Origin: Gemmatimonadota bacterium
GTDB taxonomy: Bacteria > Gemmatimonadota > Gemmatimonadetes > Gemmatimonadales > Gemmatimonadaceae
Assembly: GCA_016714015.1 (NCBI GenBank)
Contig: JADJNZ010000004.1
Span: forward strand, 558,001-622,000
Length of the DNA stretch: 64,000 nt
Direction of reading: 5' to 3'
Shown: one piece after another, positions 47,773 to 55,072 of the stretch
Layout of the letters: each line of letters opens with the position of its first letter
Numbering within the stretch: the stretch's first letter is position 1
Notes under the pieces: model-generated
What the model was told of the DNA's origin: nothing
The model's input: the letters and a program-made list of their open reading frames with translations, nothing else
Databases searched by the model: none
Translations under genes and position numbers: made by a program

Positions 47773-48312
47773 ATGACCCAGCACGCACCGGACCTCGCGG
47801 CGGCGCTCTCGGCGGCCATCCTCCACGTGCCCGACTTCCCCAAGCCGGGCGTCGGATTCAAGGACATCACCCCGGTCCTGCACGACCCCGCGCTCTTCCG
47901 GCGCGTCACCGACGCCATCGCCGCGCACTGGCGGCCGGCCGGCATCACCCACGTGCTGGCCATCGAGAGCCGGGGCTTCCTCTTCGGCGCGCCGGTCGCC
48001 CAGGCGCTCGGCGCGGCGCTCGTGCCGCTCCGGAAACCGGGGAAGCTCCCGCGCGAGCGTGTGTCGGAACGCTACGCGCTCGAGTACGGGACCGACGCCC
48101 TCGAAATCCATGCCGACGCCGTGGGCGCGGGGGCTCGCACCCTGATCGTCGACGACGTGCTGGCGACCGGTGGGACCGCGGCGGCCGCGGTGCGTCTCGC
48201 CGAGCGGTGCGGCGCGGATGTCGCCGGGGTGGCGGTCGTGATCGACCTCAGCTTCCTCCCGTGGCGCGAGGCGCTGGAAGGACGTATCGTGCAGGCATTG
48301 GTCCGGTACTGA
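47773..48312 (+). CDS. apt: Adenine phosphoribosyltransferase
   Basis: Salvages adenine to AMP using PRPP. 179 residues. Family words are HVPDFPKPGVGFKDITPVL, IESRGFLFGAPVAQALGAALVPLRKPGKLP, YALEYGTDALEIHADAV and the PRPP loop TLIVDDVLATGGTA. ATG 47773 is four bases after pcm. Confidence 0.97.
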   Translation: MTQHAPDLAAALSAAILHVPDFPKPGVGFKDITPVLHDPALFRRVTDAIAAHWRPAGITHVLAIESRGFLFGAPVAQALGAALVPLRKPGKLPRERVSERYALEYGTDALEIHADAVGAGARTLIVDDVLATGGTAAAAVRLAERCGADVAGVAVVIDLSFLPWREALEGRIVQALVRY

Positions 48313-48378
48313 CCGCTGCCGGAACGTTCCGCGGGAGGCACGAGTAGTATGGTGCATACCCCTACCGAGGGCCGGGCA

Positions 48379-49134
48379 ATGTCCATCGGCACGCCCGCAC
48401 GAACCGCAGGACTGTTGGTGTTGTCGCTCGTCGCCGCGCCGCTCGCGGCGCAGCAGGGGGCCGGCGACGGCTTCCTCTTCCGGCCCCCGCCGGGATCGCT
48501 CACGCTCTTCGGCGGCTTCGCCGCCCCGTTCGCCAGCGGCGGTGTGCACGAGCTGGCCACGCGCGAGCTCACGCTCGATCGCGGTGACTTCGGTGTCGGA
48601 TCGTGGGGCGGGGAACTCGCGATCGGGATCCGGCCGCGCTACGACCTCGTGCTCGCCGCCGAGCGCTCCCGGAGCGTGACGCCGTCCGAGTACCGCGACT
48701 GGGTCGACAACCTCGACCAGCCCATCCGCCAGACGACCCGCTTCGATCGCGTCCCGCTCAGCGCCTCGGTGCGCTACTACCTGCGGGACCGCGGTCGCCA
48801 GATCGGCTCGGTGGCGTGGATCCCCGCGCAGTTCGTGCCCTTCGTCCAGGCCGGGGCCGGCGTCACCCGCTATCGCTTCGAGCAGCAGGGCGATTTCATC
48901 GACCAGCAGACGCTCAACGTCTTCACCGACCGGCTCACCTCCACCGGCTGGGCGCGCACCTTCTCGCTCGGGGCGGGGGCGCAGTGGAATCTCAACCAGC
49001 GGTACCTCGTCACCGCGCAGGCGCGCTATCTGAACGCGTCCGGTGACGGCGATGCCCCGAACGGCGAGTTCGCCGGTTACCGGGTGGACCTCTCGGGGGT
49101 CAGCACCGTGATCGGCTTCACCGTACGTTTCTGA
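48379..49134 (+). CDS. Secreted outer-membrane beta-barrel-like protein of unknown function
   Basis: 251 residues. A signal peptide (about 1-25, ending VAAPLAAQ) precedes a mature part with alternating amphipathic strands, for example GSLTLFGGFAAPF, GGELAIGIRPRYDLVLAAERS, PLSASVRYYLRD, FVPFVQAGAGVTRYRFEQQG, YLVTAQARYLNAS and VIGFTVRF. The last residue is phenylalanine, the usual barrel end signal. This suggests an 8-10-strand OmpW/opacity-like barrel. ATG 48379 is chosen because GAGG lies about seven bases upstream; ATG 48349 is an alternative. A perfect 12-base palindrome (48320-48331) lies in the upstream gap and could be an operator. Confidence 0.75.
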   Translation: MSIGTPARTAGLLVLSLVAAPLAAQQGAGDGFLFRPPPGSLTLFGGFAAPFASGGVHELATRELTLDRGDFGVGSWGGELAIGIRPRYDLVLAAERSRSVTPSEYRDWVDNLDQPIRQTTRFDRVPLSASVRYYLRDRGRQIGSVAWIPAQFVPFVQAGAGVTRYRFEQQGDFIDQQTLNVFTDRLTSTGWARTFSLGAGAQWNLNQRYLVTAQARYLNASGDGDAPNGEFAGYRVDLSGVSTVIGFTVRF

Positions 49135-49147
49135 AGAGGCCATGACC

Positions 49148-50323
49148 ATGCGAATCCAGGTTCTGATCGCCGCCGGGCTGCTGAGCGCCTCGCTCGCCGC
49201 ACCGGCGTCCGCGCAGACGCGTCCCGCCGGACTCGCCTTCGCCGGCTGCTGGGCGCCGGCCGATGGCCTCTCCGCGCGCAACCGCATCTGCCTCACGCCG
49301 ACCGCCTCGGCGATCGTCGAGTTCACCTCGATCACCGCCGACGGCAAGGCGACGGTCTCCATGCTCAGCCTCGACGGCAAGCGCATCGAGGTGCGCGGCG
49401 AGTCCTGCAGCGGCTGGGAGGAGGGGCGGCTGACCTCGGATGGCGAGCGCCTGCTCGTCAACGCCGAGATCACCTGCGGCACCGACCCCAAGCAGCTCCG
49501 CACCACGGCCTTCACCATCGCGCCGAGCGGTCATCTGCTCCAGATGACGGGGTCGGGGCTCTCGCAGGTCGCGACGACGCAGTTGCGCATCTTCGCGCCC
49601 GTGGAGTCCTACGCGGAGATCCCGCCCGCGACGCGTGAGCAGCTGATGCCGTACCTCGTCGACGCGGAACGCACCCGACTGGACGTGCGGGCGCACACCG
49701 TCTCCGCCACGGACCTCGTCGAGTTCGAGCGGCTGGGCGTCGCGACGCCGATCATCGACCTGCTCGTCGCCGCGTCGTATCCGCAGAGCTTCGTGATCGA
49801 CGGGGTGAGCGGCGGGGTCACCGGAACGGTGGACCAGGGCCAGACGGCCCGGCAGGCCGCCTTCGCCGCGAACCCGTTCGGTTACATGAACGGCTACCCG
49901 ATGCTCACGATGTACGACTGGCAGATGATGTACGAGTGCTCGCGTATCGGCATCGGTTGCCCGCTCGGCTACAACATGTACGGCTCGTCCATGTACGGGT
50001 ACGGCGGCCGCTATGGCTGGGGCGCGTTCGGCGGCTGGGGAGGCTATGGCGTCCCGGGCTACGGGATCCCCGTGGTCGTCCGTCCGGTCACGCCGCCGTC
50101 CGAGACGGCCGGTACCTCCGGCGGCCGCGCCGTGCGCGGGCGCGGATACACGCAGTCGGGCAGCGGCGGCACCGGCGGTGGCACCGCGACCCCGCGGACG
50201 AGCGTCGGGACCACCAGCAGCACGTCCACGGTTCAGGGTTCGGGTGGCTCCAGTGGTTCGAGCGGCTCGGCCGGCGCGTCGAGCGGCGCCGCCGCACCCA
50301 GGACGGCCAAGCCGCGCCCCTGA
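49148..50323 (+). CDS. Secreted cysteine- and Gly/Tyr/Ser-rich hypothetical protein
   Basis: 391 residues. A signal peptide (about 1-22, ending APASAQ) leads to an N-terminal domain (about 30-210) with Cys in GCW, RIC, ESCSG and ITCG, possibly two disulfides, and strand-rich segments. Then comes a Tyr/Met/Gly-rich stretch (about 240-300: GYMNGYPMLTMYDWQMMYE and MYGSSMYGYGGRYGWGAFGGW) and a low-complexity Gly/Ser/Thr tail. No lipobox is seen. ATG 49148 has AGAGG at the right distance; ATG 49142 would be too close. It lies 13 bases after the barrel gene and ends at a strong hairpin. I do not recognise a family; it may be surface-exposed or matrix-like. Confidence 0.7.
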   Translation: MRIQVLIAAGLLSASLAAPASAQTRPAGLAFAGCWAPADGLSARNRICLTPTASAIVEFTSITADGKATVSMLSLDGKRIEVRGESCSGWEEGRLTSDGERLLVNAEITCGTDPKQLRTTAFTIAPSGHLLQMTGSGLSQVATTQLRIFAPVESYAEIPPATREQLMPYLVDAERTRLDVRAHTVSATDLVEFERLGVATPIIDLLVAASYPQSFVIDGVSGGVTGTVDQGQTARQAAFAANPFGYMNGYPMLTMYDWQMMYECSRIGIGCPLGYNMYGSSMYGYGGRYGWGAFGGWGGYGVPGYGIPVVVRPVTPPSETAGTSGGRAVRGRGYTQSGSGGTGGGTATPRTSVGTTSSTSTVQGSGGSSGSSGSAGASSGAAAPRTAKPRP

Positions 50324-50342
50324 CCGCGCCTCACCGGCGCGC

Positions 50343-50379
50343 ATGAGGGGGCCCATCCACAGGCGATGGGCCCCCTCAT
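50343..50379 (+). terminator. Long perfect hairpin terminator
   Basis: A 14-base-pair perfect stem (50343-50356 with 50366-50379) with a nine-base loop, 19 bases after the secreted-protein gene and 17 before tRNA-Arg. Only a weak T run follows, but the stem is very stable. Confidence 0.75.
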
Positions 50380-50395
50380 TACTTTCCGGTGCTTC

Positions 50396-50469
50396 GCCCC
50401 CGTAGCTCAGGTGGATAGAGCGACGGTTTCCTAAACCGCAGGTCGGCAGTTCGAGTCTGCCCGGGGGCA
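50396..50469 (+). tRNA. tRNA-Arg(CCT)
   Basis: The acceptor stem GCCCCCG/CGGGGGC pairs 50396-50402 with 50462-50468. The anticodon loop TTCCTAA gives CCT at 50430-50432, reading AGG. D and T arms are standard (TAGCTCAG, GTTCGAGTC). CCA is not encoded. Confidence 0.94.
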
Positions 50470-50582
50470 CTGCTGGCACGTCGCGCGCGGCTTCTCTTCT
50501 ATAGGAGGCCGTGTACGACTACCTTTCACGGCTGCCGCGCGGCGCAGGGCCTGCCGCGGCCATCACCACCGACGAACACCCC

Positions 50583-51236
50583 ATGACGAACACCGGAGAG
50601 GCGGCGCGCCCCACGCCGACCATCGAAGCCGAGTCCCTCGGCGAGCTGTGGATCATCCACCAGAAGAAGATCCTCGTCGGCGCGATCGTCGTCGCCGCCA
50701 GCGCGGGTGGGTTCTGGCTGTACCAGCGCTCCGGCCAGATCAAGGAAGAGAAGGGCGGCCTGGCCTACGCGGCCGCCGAAGCCTCCTTCATGGGTGGCAA
50801 CCAGGCGATCGCGATCCCGGAGCTCGAGAAGGTCGTGAGCCGGTACCAGGGCACGACGGCCGGCACCCAGGCGGCGATGCTCATCGCCCAGTCGCTCATG
50901 GACCAGGGCAAGGGTCCGGAAGCCGTCACGGTCCTCGAGTCCGCCCTCCGGTCGGCGCCCAAGGCGCTCACGGCCGGGGTCCAGAGCCTGATCGGCGCGG
51001 CCTACGAGTCGCAGGGCAAGCCGACGGAAGCAGCCGCGGCGTACGCTCGGGCGGCCGCCGCATCGGCCTTCGTTCAGGACCGCGACATGCACCTGATCGA
51101 GCAGGCCCGGAATCTGGTCGCGGCGAACGACCTGGCCGGCGCCGAGAAGATCTACGCCGAGATGGCGCGTCGCGAGGACTCGCCCTTCGCCGGCGAGGCT
51201 CGGGTCCGCTTGGGTGAAGTGATCGGCAAGAAGTAG
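50583..51236 (+). CDS. Membrane-anchored TPR protein (YfgM-like)
   Basis: 217 residues. A cytoplasmic N-terminus of about 20 residues is followed by one membrane helix (about 30-50, ILVGAIVVAASAGGFWLY) and a TPR solenoid (about 65-215) with repeats such as AIPELEKVVSRYQGT and AAAYARAAAAS. This is the layout of YfgM/TPR_21 proteins, which help secretion or envelope-protein folding at the periplasmic face. ATG 50583 is chosen. An AGGAGG at 50503 is only two bases from a GTG at 50511 that would add 24 residues, so the start is uncertain. It is the last plus-strand gene before the strand switch. Confidence 0.75.
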   Translation: MTNTGEAARPTPTIEAESLGELWIIHQKKILVGAIVVAASAGGFWLYQRSGQIKEEKGGLAYAAAEASFMGGNQAIAIPELEKVVSRYQGTTAGTQAAMLIAQSLMDQGKGPEAVTVLESALRSAPKALTAGVQSLIGAAYESQGKPTEAAAAYARAAAASAFVQDRDMHLIEQARNLVAANDLAGAEKIYAEMARREDSPFAGEARVRLGEVIGKK

Positions 51237-51263
51237 AGCACCTCACGTAACACTTGAGGTCCG

Positions 51264-51297
51264 GGGCCCGGCAGAAATGCCGGGCCCTTCGCGTTTT
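51264..51297 (+). terminator. Rho-independent terminator of the TPR gene
   Basis: A perfect 10-base-pair GC stem (51264-51273 with 51278-51287) with a GAAA tetraloop, then TTCGCGTTTT. It closes the long plus-strand block. Confidence 0.85.
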
Positions 51298-51376
51298 CGG
51301 GGGACCAGTGCGCCGTTGGTGGCGCGCTATCTGGACAGGCTCAGGCCAGCCCTGCCAGATCTGCGGCTCGCCGAAC

Positions 51377-51404
51377 CAAATGGCTAATATGTATTATGTA
51401 ACCT
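51377..51404 (+). other. dif: Candidate dif site (XerC/XerD chromosome dimer resolution)
   Basis: An AT-rich 28-base stretch in GC-rich intergenic DNA. Aligned to the Bacillus subtilis dif as I remember it, 17 of the last 19 positions are the same; the right (XerD-type) arm TTATGTAACCT differs by one base. The left arm is less similar but ends in TAA, as in E. coli dif, and the whole has partial dyad symmetry. It lies exactly where gene direction changes from plus to minus, 25 bases before the dapF stop. See findings. Confidence 0.6.
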
Positions 51405-51428
51405 AAGGCGCTGGATAAGCTGTGGAAA

Positions 51429-52238
51429 TCAGAGTTCCCGCAGCTTGCCCTCGAAAACGATCCGCCCCTCGCCTGCCAAGGACGGCGTTTCGCCGCCCGG
51501 ACCTGGGCGCAGCGTGACCGTCAGCGTCCGGCCGGATCGAGTCCGGAGCCGGGTCACGCCGCCGGCCTCGCCCCACGATCCCAACAGGACCGCGCTGGCG
51601 ACCGCGCCGGTCCCGCACGCCAGCGTCTCCGCCTCGACCCCACGCTCGTAGGTCCGGATCCGCCAGCTGCCATCCGAGTCCGGGGATACCCAGTTCACGT
51701 TGGCGCCCGCACGAAGGCTCTCGTGGTACCGGAGCTCCGGCCCTCGGACCGAAAGCTCCGCCAGGTCCGACGAGGTCGTCCGCACCACCAAGTGCGGCAC
51801 GCCGACCTCCACGAATCCCATCCGGATCTCCCCATGAAGGCGGCTGATGCCGGCATCAGTCCGCGCGTTCTGGGGCGGTTGCAGGTCGATCTCCGGCTGC
51901 CCTTCGCGGATCCGGCCGCGGATCGTTCCGGCGTCCGTAGCGAAGGTCAGGGCCTGCGGGCTCGCGAGCTCGAGTTCCACTGCAAGCCGAGTGGCGCAGA
52001 GTGAGGCGTTGCCGCACAACTCGCCGAAGCTCCCGTCCCGGTTGAGGTACGTGAGCCTAAAGTCATGCGCGTGAGCGTCTTGGATGATGGCAACTCCATC
52101 AGCACCTACACCCGTGTGGGGTGTGCAGACGGCGCGCACGAAGTCCGGATCGGAGGCCCGCTTGGCCAGCAGGTCGTCCCCGCGGGCGTCGAGGAAGACG
52201 AAATCGTTCCCCGACCCCGACATCTTCCAGAACTTCAT
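51429..52238 (-). CDS. dapF: Diaminopimelate epimerase
   Basis: Converts LL- to meso-diaminopimelate for lysine and peptidoglycan. 269 residues. MKFWKMSGSGNDFVFLD opens the protein. The two catalytic cysteines are in GELCGNASLC (the usual CGNG is CGNA here) and TLACGTGAVAS. Other blocks are HTGVGADGV and GVPHLVV. The start is ATG with C-A-T at 52236-52238; it overlaps the stop of the upstream GT2 gene. It is the last gene of the minus-strand block. Confidence 0.95.
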   Translation of the reverse strand: MKFWKMSGSGNDFVFLDARGDDLLAKRASDPDFVRAVCTPHTGVGADGVAIIQDAHAHDFRLTYLNRDGSFGELCGNASLCATRLAVELELASPQALTFATDAGTIRGRIREGQPEIDLQPPQNARTDAGISRLHGEIRMGFVEVGVPHLVVRTTSSDLAELSVRGPELRYHESLRAGANVNWVSPDSDGSWRIRTYERGVEAETLACGTGAVASAVLLGSWGEAGGVTRLRTRSGRTLTVTLRPGPGGETPSLAGEGRIVFEGKLREL

Positions 52239-52972
52239 AGCCGCCCCGTGAGCGCCCACAACCGGAGCCGCCAGACCATGAAGATGGCCTCCCGGACGAT
52301 GTGGCCGCTCATCTTGCTCTCCCCTTCGGTCCGGTCCGCGAAGACGATGGGGATCTCCACCGGCTTGAACCCCTTCCGCATCGCCCGGAACGACATCTCG
52401 ATCTGGAAGGCGTAGCCATTGGACCGGACGTCGCCGAGGTCGATCGCCGCGAGGACGCGCCGGTGGAAGCACTTGAAGCCCCCGGTCGCGTCCCACAGCT
52501 GCATCCCCGTCACCCACCGGGCGTAGATGTTCGCCCCGTAGCTCAGCATGAGCCGGGTGATCGGCCAGTTGACCACCGTCACCTTGGCGTTCAGGTACCG
52601 CGATCCCAGCACGAAGTCCGCGGTCTCGGCCGCCGCCAGGAACTGCGGCAGGTGCGCCGGGTCGTGGCTGAAATCGGCGTCCATCTCGAAGATGAGCTCG
52701 TAGTCCCGAGCCAGCGCCCACCGGAACCCGTCGAGGTAGGCGGTGCCCAGGCCGAGCTTCCCTGCCCTCCGCAGCAGGTGCACCCGCGGATTGTCGGCCG
52801 CGATCCCCGCGATCAGGTCGCCGGTCCCGTCGGGCGAGTTGTCGTCCACGAACAGCATCTCGAGCCGCGGATCCTGGGCGAGGACGCGCTCGACGAGCGT
52901 CGGGACATTGGCCTTCTCATTGTAGGTGGGGGTCACCACGAGGGCGCGGAACCCCTCCTCGGACTGCGACAT
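52235..52972 (-). CDS. GT2 polyprenol-phosphate glycosyltransferase (dolichol-phosphate mannosyltransferase-like)
   Basis: 245 residues, without a clear membrane helix. VVTPTYNEKANVPTLVERVL, the DxD-type region FVDDNSPDGT and EMDADFSHDP, and the acceptor region GSRYL, WDATGGFKCFHRRVL and GYAFQIEM match the DPM1/Ppm1 group, which makes polyprenyl-phosphate mannose from GDP-mannose. This lipid-linked sugar could feed the GT39-like enzyme at 40024. It starts five bases after the deacetylase-like gene and overlaps dapF (ATGA). Confidence 0.88.
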   Translation of the reverse strand: MSQSEEGFRALVVTPTYNEKANVPTLVERVLAQDPRLEMLFVDDNSPDGTGDLIAGIAADNPRVHLLRRAGKLGLGTAYLDGFRWALARDYELIFEMDADFSHDPAHLPQFLAAAETADFVLGSRYLNAKVTVVNWPITRLMLSYGANIYARWVTGMQLWDATGGFKCFHRRVLAAIDLGDVRSNGYAFQIEMSFRAMRKGFKPVEIPIVFADRTEGESKMSGHIVREAIFMVWRLRLWALTGRL

Positions 52973-52977
52973 GGCAC

Positions 52978-54066
52978 TCACGGGGCGATCGGTCGGACGG
53001 CGTTCGGGACGGGAGCGGGCGCGGCGAGCTCCCGCGCCCGGAGGAATTCCGCCGGGACACCGGCCTCCTCGCACACGCGCAGGAGCGCGAGGAGGTTGGT
53101 GCGGACGCTCGGCAGGTCGTACAGGGAGCTGCGGTTGGGCAGCAGCTCGTCCGGGTGGAAATATGTCGCGAAGACCAATGGCTGATCGTCCCGCCGCACG
53201 AGCGCGCGGCGGAGCGATGCGACCAGCGGCCCGAACAGATTCGGGCGGGCGGTCAGGTTGATCCAGTAGGTCGGACGCTTCAAGGCATCCATGAACGGCG
53301 CCGTCCGGCGCGTCTTCCGCGCCAGCTGCAGCCCGGACGCCAAGCTCCAGACGCGGGACCCGGAGACGAAGGTCGGCACTTCGAGCATCGCGAAGGCCGG
53401 CTCGCCGGCGCCCGCGCGGCGCCGATGATCCGTCCGCGCGGCGTGGTACGGGAGCCGAGGGGCGGACACCCAGTCGAACAGATTCTCGCGGTGCGCGGGC
53501 GGGTCGGCGAAGAGGGTCCGCATCCCCGGCAGCGCCGAGAACTCGACCTGGATCCCGAGCGCATCGAGGGCGGCGAAGGTGCGGAGGTTGTGGTAGTTCC
53601 ACCCCATGCGCACGCTGCGGACGCCGTTGGGCAGCGCGGGATGGAGCGCCGCATGCGCCGACCGCAGCATCTCCAGCTGCCACTCGACGTCCTCGAGCTC
53701 CTGCATCCAGCTCCCGTCGCGGCCGGTCCGCCGCCAGAAGTGCGGATGCCAGCCGAGCTCGTCGCCGGAGGCCTCGAGGCTCTTCAGCAGCGCGCCATGC
53801 GCCCCGACCACCCAGGCGTACTCGCCGCAGAGCTCCCGCACCTGCTCGTCCGCCCGCAGGAGCCAGGTGAACACCGGCTCGCGCCCGCGGGCATCATGGA
53901 TCCCGTGCAGCAGCGACTTGAGCGCGGGGATCCCTTCCTCCACGCCGCGCCACTGGAGCCGACCCGCCGGGATCGGTCCGACGAGCCCCTCGCGATCCGG
54001 GTCCGTGTCGCAGCCGATCACGATCCGCACGGACCGTGGTGGTGCCGTCCGGTCACCAGAGGTCAT
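52978..54066 (-). CDS. Polysaccharide-deacetylase-like protein
   Basis: 362 residues, soluble. The first strand ends in IVIGCDTDPDREG, with an Asp pair like the metal site of CE4 deacetylases, and GDELGWHPHFWRR has an HxH in the position of the second metal motif. YHNLRTFAALDALGIQVE and FATYFHPDELL, with another His-Pro, are also in keeping with that NodB fold. It could remove acetyl groups from a surface glycan, but catalytic activity is not shown. The start is C-A-T at 54064-54066, overlapping the GNAT gene end by 14 bases. Confidence 0.7.
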   Translation of the reverse strand: MTSGDRTAPPRSVRIVIGCDTDPDREGLVGPIPAGRLQWRGVEEGIPALKSLLHGIHDARGREPVFTWLLRADEQVRELCGEYAWVVGAHGALLKSLEASGDELGWHPHFWRRTGRDGSWMQELEDVEWQLEMLRSAHAALHPALPNGVRSVRMGWNYHNLRTFAALDALGIQVEFSALPGMRTLFADPPAHRENLFDWVSAPRLPYHAARTDHRRRAGAGEPAFAMLEVPTFVSGSRVWSLASGLQLARKTRRTAPFMDALKRPTYWINLTARPNLFGPLVASLRRALVRRDDQPLVFATYFHPDELLPNRSSLYDLPSVRTNLLALLRVCEEAGVPAEFLRARELAAPAPVPNAVRPIAP

Positions 54067-55072
54067 CGAGATCCGAATCGAAGAACGAGACGCGCATCTT
54101 CCCCGGCACACCGGCGGCGACGACGACCGGATACGGCTGCGCGACGAACAGCCCGGCCCGCTTGAGCAGCGGCGCATCCACGGCGGCGCTCAGCGCGACG
54201 ATGCCGTACGTGCCACGGGCCTCCGTTCGCGCGAACGCCACCGCCGTCGCGAAGAGGTCCTGCAGGCTCTCCGCGGTGCCGGCGAAGTCGCAGATCTTCA
54301 CGAGGTCCATGTCCCGTGTGCGATGCCGGGCGCGCCGGAAGACCACGTACCCGTCCACCGCGCCATCGCGCCCACGATGGACATACGCGTGGTAGTCCCG
54401 GCTCGGCTGCGCGAGCTTGTAGTTCAGGTACTCGGCGTCGCGCTGGCCGTAGAGCTCGTAGCGCGCGGAGAGGAGCCGGTCCCAGGTCGCGTCCCACGCG
54501 GGATCGAAGCGCGTGATCCGCTCCACGCTCCCGTGCCGGACGCGCGTCTCGGGCTGGAACACGAGGTTCGCCGCATGCACCGCCGGCGCGAGCCAGGTGG
54601 CCTTCTTCCAGTACGCGAGCGCCTTCGAGGGCGCGAAGAAGCGCGCGAAGTAGCTGCTCGCGTCGCGCGTGAGCTGGTGCCCGCGGCGGAGGTAGGCCGG
54701 CTCGATCGCGGGGACGACGCCCACCGCCGCGTACTTGAGCCCGGGCGCCTCCTCGCACGTCGCGAGCAGCTGCCGCCCGGCCGCCTTCCGCGTCGCATCG
54801 TCGGACATGTCGAGCACGAGCGTGATGCCCCACCCGATCCGCACCGGCGCGCTCCCCGCGTTCGTGCCGCTCCCGTAGCGGAACTCATGCGAGACCTGGC
54901 AGATCTGCCCCACCACCGTCTCGTCCTTGAGCGCGACGTAGCGCGCGCACCGCTGCCACTCGACGAGCGCGCGCTCCCCGAGCTCGGGGTGCTCCGGGCT
55001 CCACTGCCGCATCATCGCGAGCGTGGCGTCCAGGTGCCGCGCCTCGAACGGCACGACCCGGACGTCGCTCAC
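54053..55072 (-). CDS. GNAT-like acyltransferase
   Basis: 339 residues. The first part has VRVVPFEARHLDATLAMM, a GNAT-type opening, and YVALKDETVVGQICQVSHEFRYG; the second has YHAYVHRGRDGAVDGYVVFRRA and LQDLFATAVAFARTEARGTYGIVALSA, another GNAT-like core. It may be a tandem GNAT protein like those that acylate sugars or peptides in surface-glycan clusters. GTG at 55072 overlaps the YfhO-like gene (GTGA). The substrate is unknown. Confidence 0.75.
   Translation of the reverse strand: MSDVRVVPFEARHLDATLAMMRQWSPEHPELGERALVEWQRCARYVALKDETVVGQICQVSHEFRYGSGTNAGSAPVRIGWGITLVLDMSDDATRKAAGRQLLATCEEAPGLKYAAVGVVPAIEPAYLRRGHQLTRDASSYFARFFAPSKALAYWKKATWLAPAVHAANLVFQPETRVRHGSVERITRFDPAWDATWDRLLSARYELYGQRDAEYLNYKLAQPSRDYHAYVHRGRDGAVDGYVVFRRARHRTRDMDLVKICDFAGTAESLQDLFATAVAFARTEARGTYGIVALSAAVDAPLLKRAGLFVAQPYPVVVAAGVPGKMRVSFFDSDLDDLW

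Noticed and set aside
51411..51428. DnaA-box-like words (CTGGATAAG and CTGTGGAAA) beside the candidate dif site
   Set aside because: Each differs from the consensus box and there is no dnaA, dnaN or AT-rich unwinding region; convergent gene direction fits a terminus, not an origin.
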